64,000 bases of DNA from Legionella sp. (lineage in GTDB: Bacteria > Pseudomonadota > Gammaproteobacteria > Legionellales > Legionellaceae), in assembly GCA_002786165.1 (NCBI GenBank), contig PEQK01000010.1, positions 1-64,000 of the forward strand, written 5' to 3'. Positions 26,386-36,447 of the stretch are shown here, in pieces. Within the stretch, counting starts at the first letter, position 1. The number at the start of each line of letters is the position of its first letter. The notes beneath the pieces are model-generated. The model had not been told where the DNA came from. It saw only the letters and a program-made list of their open reading frames with translations, and made no database searches. The translations under genes and the position numbers were made by a program.

Positions 26386-28917
26386 TTAATTGCGCCTTAA
26401 TTTTAAAATTGTGATCAACTTTCCCTCTTCAATAGGCTCGTAAGCATCTTTCACTTGGATATATAAACTGCGCAAATTATCCATGATGGATGCGCGACCT
26501 ACCGACTCTAAATAGCCATTTTTACGTGCTAACGGGTCATTGGCATGAAAAATATCATTATTGTAATTTCGCATAATATCGGTATCCACAAACAAATACT
26601 CAGGTTTATTCTCTCGAATCACAGCCAACATTCTTTCAAGATCACGACGAGATATCAAATCTAACGCCACACTCACTGCAGGCACAAGATTGTATGTGTG
26701 GCTCAACATCGGGAGAATCGCATCATACTTCGAAACCAGATATATCCCTGGGTGCTCTTCATACTTATGAATCAAATCTATCGATTGTTGAAAAAGCTCG
26801 GGATCCATTGTTGTCTTAAAAGTCGCATGTTTAAATGTCCAATCGTAGACCTTATGTGTTAAGAAGATATACTCCAATTTAGCCCTGTCTTGATAAAAAT
26901 AACACAAAGAAGGAAAGTAAATACAACCTAATAAGCCTAATACCATGCCTTTATGAAAAGTACGGTATGCCGTCAAACTCCTGTTAGGTAAATTTTTTTG
27001 TTCCCATAAGGCATAAAAGGTGAGTAATAAAAAAACGAACGGAGCAGCTATACTTAACAAATGATGAAAACTTGGAAACCATACAAAATAAATCAGCTCT
27101 AATTGGCAGTAAATAAACAAACTAAACGACAAATAAAAAATAGCATTATGTTTTTTTAAACATTTGATATAAAAGAAATATCCCACACCAATGCAACATA
27201 ATATCAAAGATGTCAGCATCGTAGAGGTATTAGGTATGGTCAACCCCAAGAGCATATACACAACATTAGGATTTTTGCCATGAATAGGCAAAATATACAA
27301 CCCAAGGCCTGCCAAAGCGATACCTACAGTCAATAAAACATCACGTTTTTTTCGTTGAATCGCTGTGAACTGCTGAACCAATACCACTGCCACTATAGAT
27401 AAAAAAAGAAAAACACCAAAATCTTTACTCCATAAAATGGAAAACATAGCCAACAAAAGACTAGCGTACAGATAAGAAGCTTTATTTTTATCTGTATATA
27501 AATAGAAAAGCAAAAAAACGGACATATCAAAAAAATGACGAAGGGGATTAAACCCAGGGGCTAGTTGAATAAGTTGGTCACCAATAAGCAACATGCTACT
27601 ACTAAACAGCACAGCGGCAATACAGACATATTCAATCCGCTTAAAAATAGAAAAGATAATTGCCAAAAACATCAGGAAATAAAGAGGATAAAACATGTAG
27701 CTTATTTTAAAATAAGTCTGATAACTAATACCGCCTGACAGCTCCATGAGCTTTTTGAGAGAAAGCGTGCTTAGCAAACCATATAAAACAGTCTGTTTAC
27801 TAAAATCAGCACCTAATGAAACTGCATTAATCGGATTTAATACCCAACTGTGATGAAACAAAAACCATCCCGCTTTTACCTGATGAGCCAATTCTGTTTT
27901 ATTTTTTGCAATGAAATCCGATTCTTCTTCTGTGTAAACACGTGTTTGTTGTAAATGCGCCGCATTCAAAGATGAATCATAAAGCTGCCGAATGCTCTCT
28001 TGATTCTCGGGGCTACTCACATAAATTTCACTCAACGTCTTATATTCATATGGGGTCATCGCTCTATTACTGAGCGTTAACATATGCGTATCATCATCGT
28101 ATGTGTATCTGTATTTTCGTCCTTTTGAACTAATAAAGTTTTTCAACCTAGAATTTGGGGACAAGTAGATGACGTTGGATTTCGGAAACATAGGTGATAC
28201 GCCATGATCAACACGGGGATCATATTTCACAAATCCTCCGATTTTATGATGATTGATATAGGCAGTGTTATCAGTGTGCACACCATTTTGTAAGATGGTT
28301 TTTTCAGGAATATCCAAGTAATCATTTGCAATGCGCATCGCTCCAAACATCAAGGGACTAAACGCAATAAAAAATTGAAGCATAACGCCAAGGGCAAACA
28401 ATAGAAATATAGTTTTTTGCTTAGGTGTTGCAGGCTTATTTTGGTGCAATTTTTTAGCTATAGAATCGAAATTAGATGGTAAATACAACGTAGGCACACT
28501 TAAAAAAGCCAGAAACCAAACCATATTTAAGACATCAATAGGTTCTTTTATAAAAGAACCGGATACATTCAATATAGTAATACCGATTAAAAACCATAAT
28601 ACTGCTTTTTTATTGATCAAAAAACGATCAACAATAGGCGAAGGTTTGGCAGAATGAGTCAGCCAAACAAACAATATAAAAAACGGAATAAATGCGATTA
28701 ATGTGAATAGATAATGAAGTAATTGAGGAAGTTTTTCATGATCAAAATAAGCAGCCCAATCAAACAAATTGGACAAAATAGGGGAAAAATCAATATGTTC
28801 ATATACCTTCCTAGATAAGAAGCGAGTGAAATTGATTAATCCAACACCGAATATAGCAAAGTAGATGGATATAAAATATTGTTGAATCCAAGTTTTATGA
28901 TCGGTGTTTTCTAACAT
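26386..28917 (-). CDS. Large polytopic membrane protein (putative GT-C transferase or polymerase)
   Basis: 843 residues. Five or so hydrophobic segments lie in the first 190 residues; a mostly hydrophilic stretch of about 185 residues follows (likely a periplasmic loop); about eight more spans lie between 390 and 690, and a soluble C-terminal domain of about 140 residues ends the protein. This layout suits a GT-C glycosyltransferase with a C-terminal periplasmic domain, or an O-antigen polymerase. No family motif was recognised, so the function rests on topology and position among gtr-like genes. Confidence 0.55.
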   Translation of the reverse strand: MLENTDHKTWIQQYFISIYFAIFGVGLINFTRFLSRKVYEHIDFSPILSNLFDWAAYFDHEKLPQLLHYLFTLIAFIPFFILFVWLTHSAKPSPIVDRFLINKKAVLWFLIGITILNVSGSFIKEPIDVLNMVWFLAFLSVPTLYLPSNFDSIAKKLHQNKPATPKQKTIFLLFALGVMLQFFIAFSPLMFGAMRIANDYLDIPEKTILQNGVHTDNTAYINHHKIGGFVKYDPRVDHGVSPMFPKSNVIYLSPNSRLKNFISSKGRKYRYTYDDDTHMLTLSNRAMTPYEYKTLSEIYVSSPENQESIRQLYDSSLNAAHLQQTRVYTEEESDFIAKNKTELAHQVKAGWFLFHHSWVLNPINAVSLGADFSKQTVLYGLLSTLSLKKLMELSGGISYQTYFKISYMFYPLYFLMFLAIIFSIFKRIEYVCIAAVLFSSSMLLIGDQLIQLAPGFNPLRHFFDMSVFLLFYLYTDKNKASYLYASLLLAMFSILWSKDFGVFLFLSIVAVVLVQQFTAIQRKKRDVLLTVGIALAGLGLYILPIHGKNPNVVYMLLGLTIPNTSTMLTSLILCCIGVGYFFYIKCLKKHNAIFYLSFSLFIYCQLELIYFVWFPSFHHLLSIAAPFVFLLLTFYALWEQKNLPNRSLTAYRTFHKGMVLGLLGCIYFPSLCYFYQDRAKLEYIFLTHKVYDWTFKHATFKTTMDPELFQQSIDLIHKYEEHPGIYLVSKYDAILPMLSHTYNLVPAVSVALDLISRRDLERMLAVIRENKPEYLFVDTDIMRNYNNDIFHANDPLARKNGYLESVGRASIMDNLRSLYIQVKDAYEPIEEGKLITILKLRRN

Positions 28918-29019
28918 TTTCCTTCCTAAAAGATATTTTGAATTTTTGTAATTTACTCACAGAAAAATAACCCACTGATTTTTAAAATAAGTCAGTTATT
29001 TTAGTTTTAATGCTATTGG

Positions 29020-30933
29020 TTAATAATTCAAAACATACTGCTCTACCAGAACAGTTTCGTTAGGATCACACTTTTTGTCTGAGGTTATTATTGCATTCAT
29101 ATCTGCCGCTAAGAAAGTATATAGGGTTTTATTAAGCCTATAACTTTCCTCATAAGTCATCACACTCTGTCCTGTAGAAATTCTATAGTTTTTTATGCAC
29201 TCTTTAGGGGTCACCGTTACTTTGATAATACTAGGCTCGTATAATCCTTTTATAACATTGTGATTTTCTTTCATAGAACTCACTGCATCAGGTTGATATT
29301 TGATTGTTTTGATTGTTTTATAAGAAGATGAAAAATATTTTTTACTTAATTCGACCCTATCATAATAAGGCGCAGTTACCATTACATCGGATACATCAAA
29401 ATTTGCAATACTTATGTAGTTATTCGCAACAATTTTTCCTAATGGATCTTGCCTCGTTAAATAAGCACCAGTAGTTTTTATAATGAGTAATGTTGGAATT
29501 TCTTGAGCGAGCGATTCTAATTGGTTTTTAAATAAAGAGGGTTTAGATAAATTCTGTCCGGCGAATAAATCCTCAAAATAAGGGAATGTAGGCTTGTAAT
29601 TGTATTTGGAAAGAAACAATAAGGGATATTGGGAGCAAGCCGAAATATGCGCATGTGGAATAGAATTAATAATAGGAAGCATACGATAGGTATGCTCGCT
29701 CATTGTCATTAATTGATTATTTTTTATTTGTCTTTTTATTGAATGGGCATAATCAAAATATCTTAAAAACTCAGATTTAATACTATAAAAAGCAGCAGGT
29801 ACAGATTGGAGCGCCATACTTGTTAAGCAGAAAGCTAAGAGGGCCATACCCGTCAAGGTGACTTCACGAGCAACCACACATTGTTTTATCATTTTATAAA
29901 CAAACGATAAAGAATTCATAGCTAAAATAATTGCTGGAACTAAAATTGTTATAACATGATAAGACTCTGTTTTATTTACAATAAGAACCTCAACAATTGC
30001 GCAGGGAAACAAAAAATATTTTGTATAATTTATAGTTTTATTATGAGATTTAAAACAGTAAGCACTTATTGCTAATAATACTATTCCTTTGTAATAGCTT
30101 TGATACCCATCAGCCAATGACTTCAAATGAGCGCTGATTTGATGTGTAAAAGAAGCTTTATACCGAAAACCCGTACCTGATATAAACATATCACTAAAGT
30201 ATTCAGCCCAAACATCATAGTAAGAAAGAAGTGCAGCGTTAATAGCAAGCGCAGCTACTAAGGAAATGATAAAATGAGACAAATCTCTTTTTGAAATATA
30301 TTGTAAACTATCATGGCGAAACTGATAAATGAGTGTTCCCAACAAATATAACAATGGAAAAACTAAAAATGTTTCTCTAATCAAACTAGCTATTCCTAAT
30401 AAAAATCCAAAATAAATGAATTTATTTTTTACATTAGAGAGATAAATATTTGATGCCAACATGACAAAAGCTAAAGCCCAAAAAATATAATTTCTTCCAA
30501 AATCAAGGCTAATATGCGGAATAATCAGCAATATAGCAGTTAAAGCAGCAGCACAAACACTAGCAGTTACATGTCTCCAGGTCCGCATCATGACATATAC
30601 CATCATGATCAAAAAAATGTATCCGGTAATATGGATCACACGATAAGTAAAAAGAGATGCATTAGTAAGCTTGAATATCAATGCTGTAATATACAACGCA
30701 ATGCTGTTTGTTGTAGCAGGTATGTCTCTATGTAACACCGAACCGTTTTGGATGGATTTGGACAAAAAACCATAGTATCCTGTATCTTCAGTGGGGGGAA
30801 GATCCCATAAATGAAGGATAAAGAACGTCATTATTCCCAGCAGAAAGATAATCCCAAAACCATCATATATGACGGTATTTTTTTTGACAAAGCCCAACAT
30901 TTTATTTGTATTTTTCATAGTGGTCCATTTCAC
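29020..30933 (-). CDS. GT-C type membrane glycosyltransferase (PMT/ArnT-like topology)
   Basis: 637 residues with about eleven membrane segments in the first 400 and a soluble domain of about 230 residues at the end. After the first span, LPPTEDTGYYGFLSKSIQNG (about 49-68) puts acidic residues in the first periplasmic loop, where GT-C enzymes carry the catalytic Asp/Glu, followed by RDIPATTNSIALYITALIF, a pattern common in GT39/GT83-like proteins. It would use an undecaprenyl-phosphate sugar, consistent with the gtrA/gtrB genes nearby. Met6 (30918) has a GGA five bases upstream and is an alternative start. Confidence 0.65.
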   Translation of the reverse strand: MKWTTMKNTNKMLGFVKKNTVIYDGFGIIFLLGIMTFFILHLWDLPPTEDTGYYGFLSKSIQNGSVLHRDIPATTNSIALYITALIFKLTNASLFTYRVIHITGYIFLIMMVYVMMRTWRHVTASVCAAALTAILLIIPHISLDFGRNYIFWALAFVMLASNIYLSNVKNKFIYFGFLLGIASLIRETFLVFPLLYLLGTLIYQFRHDSLQYISKRDLSHFIISLVAALAINAALLSYYDVWAEYFSDMFISGTGFRYKASFTHQISAHLKSLADGYQSYYKGIVLLAISAYCFKSHNKTINYTKYFLFPCAIVEVLIVNKTESYHVITILVPAIILAMNSLSFVYKMIKQCVVAREVTLTGMALLAFCLTSMALQSVPAAFYSIKSEFLRYFDYAHSIKRQIKNNQLMTMSEHTYRMLPIINSIPHAHISACSQYPLLFLSKYNYKPTFPYFEDLFAGQNLSKPSLFKNQLESLAQEIPTLLIIKTTGAYLTRQDPLGKIVANNYISIANFDVSDVMVTAPYYDRVELSKKYFSSSYKTIKTIKYQPDAVSSMKENHNVIKGLYEPSIIKVTVTPKECIKNYRISTGQSVMTYEESYRLNKTLYTFLAADMNAIITSDKKCDPNETVLVEQYVLNY

Positions 30934-31131
30934 AAAACTGTCTTTGACAAAAGACTAAAAAATTTTAATTCGAAATCATAAGTCATTTAAGAAAAATGTA
31001 CAAATCAGCAAAATGTACAAAATTTTCAGTTATCTTTGATATAAAGATATGGAACTCACTACTTTAACAGGCTTCAAATTGAACCAGAAGAAAGATTCCG
31101 ACACTTCTAATGAAATATCGTAAAAGGAGCT

Positions 31132-32838
31132 TTAAAAAATATCTTTAAACAAAAGATCTATTTTTGAGCCCGGTACACAAAGAAAATCTCCAGCGTAAAA
31201 TGCATGCTTTTTATATTTTTCGACTAAATCAGGAGAAACGCCTGAAACAATAGCTTTCCTAACAATTAATCCATCAATTTTGGGTTTATTCAGAAGAAAA
31301 TTACGGAATTGTTGTTGATCAAAAGCATAGTATAAATAGGTATACGCAATAGGATATTTAGATTTTTGAAAATGGAAGTAAGTAGCGTCATCGATAATCA
31401 GGCCCCTGGCATGATTGGTATCAATATGACACAACCGCTTTAATGTTTCTAAATCTCGTTCATTTTTAGCATAGTTGTAATGAATCAATGGAATACCCGG
31501 TCCAAAATATCCTCCCAAAAAATGGGGATTATAAGTACTTGTCAATAAATGGAGTGAATATGAGCCAACCACCAAAAAATAGCTGCCAATCAAATAAGAA
31601 ACCACTTTTTTGGAAAGAGATGTCACCTGTGTTGAACTAAGAAATACTGCCGCCAGGACTAGAAGAGACCAAAGATAACCAGCATCGTACCAATTTTTAC
31701 TTTTGCAAAGCAATAAATTCGAAATTGCGCAGAAAAACAACACCAAAACAACAAGTCTGTTGGTGAGTAATTTGTTTTTTCTAATATCCGATACATATAG
31801 GCTTATGCTTGCAATGAGCAAACATATCACTAACGCGATATAGTTAATACGTATCAAGAAATTAATCATTTTTAATTTACTTTTTATTTCTATGTAAGGA
31901 AGATACCCTATATCAGTATTTTGTTGAAAGCCGATCTGGATTATCTCTCGCTTGTAATCACGAGCACTTGTTATTATTTCCGAAAAAAATAGCTGCGGAT
32001 TATGTATAATATTATGAATATTGATGTTAAAACTTAAAAAGACATTATTCACTGTTGGATAATTGCGACAATCATAAAAGCTCATCCAAGCATAGTAATT
32101 ACCAATTGCTAAAATACTTAATAAGACAAACATTAGTATAAGAAACGGTTTGCAATTAAAATCAGAAAATAATTTATATGCAACAATCAATAATACTGGT
32201 GTTAAAAACAACCCTTTAGGATGCATATATAATATTGTTGAAAAACAGATTACATACACCAAAGTTATTATTATTTTTTTTACTAATGTATCGATTGAAC
32301 CAGATGGAATAGCAAATAGCACCAGTGTCAGGGTGAGCAACAATAGTATGGTTTGTTCAGGTCGTGTAGTCACTAAAAAAAATGGATTAACACCTATATA
32401 CAAAAGAGATATAACAACCGAGAACCCAATTGCAGTGAATATCAGCTTTTTATACAAGGAAGTGAACGTTCTTACATTATTGTTACATAGCAAAAATGTT
32501 ACTAATAAAGTGAATAAACCACCGGTGATCATCCCTGAAACTCTAAAGGTTCGTAAATTATAAAAATGACCATGCAGAATCCATTCAATACTCCCAGGTA
32601 AGTACCAAACCCAAGACAGACGATGTATATAAGATTGACACATCGGTATTGACATTGACTTCATAGGAAAATCATACCCGAAACGAGATAACATCGTTCT
32701 TTCTGCTATTTCATCTGGGTATATCGGAAATACATACAGTGTATGTAAAGATTTAAAAAAATACCAAAGCAAAACGAGAGATAAGAGTATTATCGCAGAT
32801 ATGAGTATGCGTTTCATACGACTCAATTTATTGCTCAC
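31132..32838 (-). CDS. GT-C-like membrane protein
   Basis: 568 residues, about eleven hydrophobic segments and a C-terminal soluble part of about 120 residues. Following the first span, YPDEIAERTMLSRFGYDF (about 38-55) offers an Asp-Glu pair in the first extracytoplasmic loop, like the neighbouring 637-residue protein. Probably another periplasmic glycosyltransferase. It starts with GTG at 32838 inside the end of the methyltransferase gene; ATG at 32817 is also possible. Donor and acceptor are unknown. Confidence 0.58.
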   Translation of the reverse strand: MSNKLSRMKRILISAIILLSLVLLWYFFKSLHTLYVFPIYPDEIAERTMLSRFGYDFPMKSMSIPMCQSYIHRLSWVWYLPGSIEWILHGHFYNLRTFRVSGMITGGLFTLLVTFLLCNNNVRTFTSLYKKLIFTAIGFSVVISLLYIGVNPFFLVTTRPEQTILLLLTLTLVLFAIPSGSIDTLVKKIIITLVYVICFSTILYMHPKGLFLTPVLLIVAYKLFSDFNCKPFLILMFVLLSILAIGNYYAWMSFYDCRNYPTVNNVFLSFNINIHNIIHNPQLFFSEIITSARDYKREIIQIGFQQNTDIGYLPYIEIKSKLKMINFLIRINYIALVICLLIASISLYVSDIRKNKLLTNRLVVLVLFFCAISNLLLCKSKNWYDAGYLWSLLVLAAVFLSSTQVTSLSKKVVSYLIGSYFLVVGSYSLHLLTSTYNPHFLGGYFGPGIPLIHYNYAKNERDLETLKRLCHIDTNHARGLIIDDATYFHFQKSKYPIAYTYLYYAFDQQQFRNFLLNKPKIDGLIVRKAIVSGVSPDLVEKYKKHAFYAGDFLCVPGSKIDLLFKDIF

Positions 32839-33664
32839 AACGTTTACGTGCCACTACTAGTAAAGAGCCACCATAAGGCAAAGAAACCCCTAACCGAATA
32901 AAAAACTCATCTATATACATTAGCTTATCCATAACCCAATTTAATAACTTTGGAAATTTCACACGCTTTTTAAATTCGTCTGATGAAAATTCCTGATCAG
33001 GGACATGTTTTTTATCCAACAGTCTTGATACAAGCATTAGTGGAAACAAAACAAACACAAAAGATGATTGAAAAACAACATCAAATCCTTGTTGATGTAA
33101 CTTAGCAAACAACTCCGTTTTACTATAACGTCTTTGATGCTTTACAAGCTCATCTAACTTGCTCCACAAAAATTGATATTGAGGCACAGTAAGAATGAGA
33201 GTCCCTCCTTTTACCAGTGAATGATAAGCATTTAATAACACGGCCTCATCATCTTTGATATGTTCAATTACATCAAAAGCACCGATAACATCAAATTTTT
33301 CTGAAATATAATTAGAAGTTGCATCTAATTGCACAAACTCTGTCTCAGGAGATTTTTCTTGTGCATATTTTAATCCTGATAAATGCACATCTGAACCGGT
33401 AATTTTATAACTTGAGTTTTTTGCTAATTCTCTAATGAAAAAACCCGTACCACATCCGATTTCTAAAAATGAACCATTGGGTTTCAAATATTTTGCAATA
33501 ACTCGTTTTAATAAACGAGAACGAGATCTGCACCAAAATATATTTTGTTCTTGCTTGTCTACAACATCAAAACCAGCGCTAGGGTAATTTTTACAATTTT
33601 GAGCGATTTCAGGATCATAACATTTGATGCCATCAATCAAAGTGTAGGGTTTGTTAACTATCAA
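32828..33664 (-). CDS. SAM-dependent methyltransferase (UbiG-like)
   Basis: 278 residues. Motif I FLEIGCGTGFFIREL (about 66-80), post-I Asp in ITGSDVHLSGLKYA, and the FDVIGAFDVIEHIKDDEAV strand-helix (about 126-144) are classic class I methyltransferase features. A basic C-terminal third with VFVLFPLMLVSRLL suggests membrane contact. Proteins of this kind next to membrane glycosyltransferases often modify lipid-linked or terminal sugars. It is first in its leftward operon, downstream of a good promoter, and overlaps the next gene by 11 bases. Confidence 0.8.
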   Translation of the reverse strand: MIVNKPYTLIDGIKCYDPEIAQNCKNYPSAGFDVVDKQEQNIFWCRSRSRLLKRVIAKYLKPNGSFLEIGCGTGFFIRELAKNSSYKITGSDVHLSGLKYAQEKSPETEFVQLDATSNYISEKFDVIGAFDVIEHIKDDEAVLLNAYHSLVKGGTLILTVPQYQFLWSKLDELVKHQRRYSKTELFAKLHQQGFDVVFQSSFVFVLFPLMLVSRLLDKKHVPDQEFSSDEFKKRVKFPKLLNWVMDKLMYIDEFFIRLGVSLPYGGSLLVVARKRCEQ

Positions 33665-34009
33665 TTATGATCTCCAACATGACTTTATAAAAAGTCTCAT
33701 TTTTTAGGTCTCTGCCAAATGCAAAAGCACCGACTATATTTAAAACGACCTCATCATATAAATTTTGTCATAACGTTGTCAACGCTGAACAACCTATTGT
33801 CTTATGAAATAATAGCGGACTAATGTCTAGTCAATATTCATTAATAATATTATCCATAATTAATAAAAAAATGGATTGGTTATTTAGAACATAATACAAT
33901 ACGATCGTAATTGGCGTCATAACAAGCCAATCACTCGTTTGGCATATCAATTTGGTTGAACTGGAAAGAATGATTCAGTGATTAATCAGCAGTAATAAGG
34001 AGATTTTTT
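33665..34009. other. Divergent intergenic region
   Basis: 345 AT-rich bases between the leftward methyltransferase operon and the rightward VioA-like gene. It contains the leftward promoter described separately and an ATTGGC/GCCAAT inverted repeat (33910-33915 and 33926-33931). A rightward promoter must also lie here but no pair of hexamers was convincing. Confidence 0.45.
33753..33782 (-). promoter_or_regulatory. Sigma-70 type promoter for the leftward membrane-transferase operon
   Basis: On the minus strand TTGACA (33782-33777) is followed after 18 bases by TATGAT (33758-33753), which agrees with the -10 consensus at five of six positions. It would give a leader of about 80 bases before the methyltransferase gene starting at 33664. 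Confidence 0.55.
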
Positions 34010-35131
34010 TTGAATGACAATGTGTTTGTTACACAACCTTACCTTCCTTCTTTGACTGAGTTTATTCCCTATCTCGAAAAAATTTGGCAGAATAAAATGC
34101 TAACGAATGGAGGACCGTTTCATCAACAATTTGAGGCTGCTCTTTGCGATTATTTGGGCGTTGATCATGTAGCCTTAGTCACCAATGCAACCATTGCCTT
34201 GATTGTTGCACTACAAGCATTAAATATTAAAAACGAGGTCCTTACCACGCCCTATTCCTTCGTTGCAACGTCGCATTCATTGCTATGGAGCAATCTTAAG
34301 CCTGTATTTGTTGATATTGACCGCGATACTCTTAATATTGATCCCACAAAAATTGAAGCAGCAATTACGCCCTATACGACTGCTATTATGCCGGTACATT
34401 GCTATGGGTATCCATGCGATACAAAAGAAATTCATAACATAGCAAACAAACATGGCCTGAAAGTAATTTATGATGCAGCGCATGCTTTTTCTGTGAAGGA
34501 TTCGGGAGGAAGTATATTACGTCATGGGGACCTATCTATATTAAGTTTTCATGCCACAAAAGTACTCAACACATTTGAAGGAGGGGCTATCATTTGTCCT
34601 GATGCTGAAACCAAAAGCCGCATTGATCAATTAAAAAACTTTGGCTTTGCAAGTGAAGTCGATGTTGTAGCTCTAGGTATCAACGGTAAAATGAGTGAAT
34701 TTAATGCTGCTTTAGGTCTGTTGCAATTAAAACATGTTGAATCAACCATATCACAGCGAAAACAAATTGATCAGATTTATCGAGAGCGTTTGAGACATAT
34801 AAAAGGAATTCGTTGTTTAAATAAACCTAATGGAATAATAGGCAATTACTCATATTTTCCAATTTTTGTTGAAGATTCGTACCTCATTACTAGAGACGAG
34901 CTATATAAAAAGTTAAAAATGAACGGTATTCATTCTCGACGTTATTTTTATCCTTTGATATCAGATTTTTCCATGTATTGTCATTTACCTTCGGCTCAAA
35001 TAGATAATTTGCCTGTCGCAGCTTTGGCGGCCAAACAAGTTTTATGTTTGCCGATCTACCCTGATTTAGATATTTCAAAAGTTCACAAAATTATCGATTT
35101 CATTGAAGATTTTGGGGGAATGAATCAATGA
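34010..35131 (+). CDS. vioA: Sugar aminotransferase, VioA-like (dTDP-4-amino-4,6-dideoxyhexose)
   Basis: PLP-dependent DegT-family aminotransferase of 373 residues. Asp155 (IYDAAHAFSV) and the Schiff-base Lys184 (SFHATKVLNTFEGG) are in place. The start FVTQPYLPSLTEFIPYLEKI and MLTNGGPFHQQFE resemble VioA and related C4 aminotransferases that turn dTDP-4-keto-6-deoxyglucose into dTDP-Qui4N. Start is TTG at 34010, supported by AAGGAG seven bases upstream; no ATG is in frame nearby. Its keto-sugar substrate would come from the rfbA/rfbB pair 1.3 kb downstream. C4 specificity is inferred from similarity of sequence style, not proven. Confidence 0.78.
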   Translation: MNDNVFVTQPYLPSLTEFIPYLEKIWQNKMLTNGGPFHQQFEAALCDYLGVDHVALVTNATIALIVALQALNIKNEVLTTPYSFVATSHSLLWSNLKPVFVDIDRDTLNIDPTKIEAAITPYTTAIMPVHCYGYPCDTKEIHNIANKHGLKVIYDAAHAFSVKDSGGSILRHGDLSILSFHATKVLNTFEGGAIICPDAETKSRIDQLKNFGFASEVDVVALGINGKMSEFNAALGLLQLKHVESTISQRKQIDQIYRERLRHIKGIRCLNKPNGIIGNYSYFPIFVEDSYLITRDELYKKLKMNGIHSRRYFYPLISDFSMYCHLPSAQIDNLPVAALAAKQVLCLPIYPDLDISKVHKIIDFIEDFGGMNQ

Positions 35132-35198
35132 TATAAGCAAATACGTTTTGCAAGTGCCTCATTTGTCTTTCAAAAATTTATTTGAAGAAAGTCAATAA

Positions 35199-36122
35199 TC
35201 ACAAATATTCACTCTGAATAAGGTAGCTAGGCTTTTTACGAACTTCATCATAAATGCGCCATATATACTCGCCCACAATACCTAACATAGTCAAATTTAG
35301 TCCACCAACAATTAAAGAGACTATCATTAGAGGCGCATACCCAACGAACGGAGTATCATGCAACAAACGACTAATTGCCACTGCAATTGCGTAGATAAAC
35401 CCTGCTGCTGAAGTGAAAAGACCCAGACAGGAAATAGCGCGTATCGGCAGATAAGATGCGTCTAAAAAGGCATCTAAGAATAATTTTATTTTTTTTAAAA
35501 AACCAAATTGAGATTTTCCAATTGTGCGTGCTAATCGAGTATAGGGAATAAATGTGGTTCGGTAACTAGCCCATAGAAGGTCTGCTTGAAAAAAGCGATT
35601 ACGTACCTCAATTTCATTTAATGTTTTTAATACCCCTCTAGACATCAAAACAAAATCAAAGCCACCAGCCGGTAACTTAGGTATCGACCATTTCAGTATT
35701 CCATAGGCAATACGAGAAAACAATCTTGCAGAAAACGGATCAGATCGTTGTGTTCGATGACAAACCACCAAATCAGAGCCTTTTTGCCAATGAGACACCA
35801 TCTCTGATACCAGCTTAATAGGATCCTGCAAATCAGCAGAAACATTGACAACAGCATCTCCTGTCGCATATTTAAGTCCGGCAGTAATGGCGGCAAGCTG
35901 TCCAAAGTTTCTAGCAAATGAAAGTGCTTTAACATTTGAATCCAATTCTCGTATTTGAAGAATTTCAGCTAAAGAATTATCATCAGAGCCATCATCAACA
36001 AAAATAACTTCATACTTAAAAGAAGTCAAAGCATCTGAAAAAAGATGTTTAATTTGTTCGTAAGTGGGGATTATCGTCCCTGCATTGCGATAAACAGCGA
36101 CAACAAAAGAAATAGTTAACAT
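35199..36122 (-). CDS. GtrB-like glycosyltransferase, copy 2
   Basis: 307 residues. A DPM1-type GT2 domain (ISFVVAVYRNAGTI, FVDDGSDDNSL, VNVSADLQDPIKLV) is followed by two membrane spans (about 230-255 and 262-285) and the ending LGIVGEYIWRIYDEVRKKPSY. It probably makes an undecaprenyl-phosphate sugar. The sequence differs clearly from the copy at 21809-22741, so the donor sugars may differ. It lies on the minus strand between two plus-strand genes and has no gtrA beside it. Confidence 0.82.
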   Translation of the reverse strand: MLTISFVVAVYRNAGTIIPTYEQIKHLFSDALTSFKYEVIFVDDGSDDNSLAEILQIRELDSNVKALSFARNFGQLAAITAGLKYATGDAVVNVSADLQDPIKLVSEMVSHWQKGSDLVVCHRTQRSDPFSARLFSRIAYGILKWSIPKLPAGGFDFVLMSRGVLKTLNEIEVRNRFFQADLLWASYRTTFIPYTRLARTIGKSQFGFLKKIKLFLDAFLDASYLPIRAISCLGLFTSAAGFIYAIAVAISRLLHDTPFVGYAPLMIVSLIVGGLNLTMLGIVGEYIWRIYDEVRKKPSYLIQSEYL

Positions 36123-36447
36123 AACGCTATTATTCCATTTATAAAATCATACACTCTAAATTAAAGTGTATGTATATGAGGCCTAAAGACTTTAGACAAT
36201 TATACATACAGGCCTTTCTTAATGCGAGTTTTTTGTTGTTTTTTGTAATAGCAGACACGAATGTATTGCGCAGTACAGGTAACAAGGTTAGCATTGGAAA
36301 CATTGAGTCTTGGCCTATCAACTTAATGATACATGTAACTAGAAAACTTATATGACATGCAAGCAAACTGATACCCAATTGGCTTTGAAACAGAAAATTT
36401 ATCCGCAAATTTTATTAGAAAAATTAATACATGGAGTTATTTAAGTT
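36123..36447. other. Divergent intergenic region with hairpin
   Basis: 325 bases between the leftward gtrB-like gene and the rightward rfbB copy. CATACACT (36148-36155) and AGTGTATG (36165-36172) form an eight-base stem with a nine-base loop, 26 bases upstream of the leftward start. Two short open frames on opposite strands cover the region, but neither has protein-like features. A GGAG lies 11 bases before the rfbB start. Confidence 0.4.

Noticed and set aside
36170-36355. 61-residue rightward open frame between the gtrB-like gene and rfbB
   Set aside because: No recognisable motif or supporting start signal; it lies across the hairpin region and is best explained by chance.
36139-36408. 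89-residue leftward open frame upstream of the second gtrB-like gene
   Set aside because: It has no family resemblance, no clear ribosome binding site, and overlaps a 61-residue frame on the other strand; the composition is that of AT-rich non-coding DNA.
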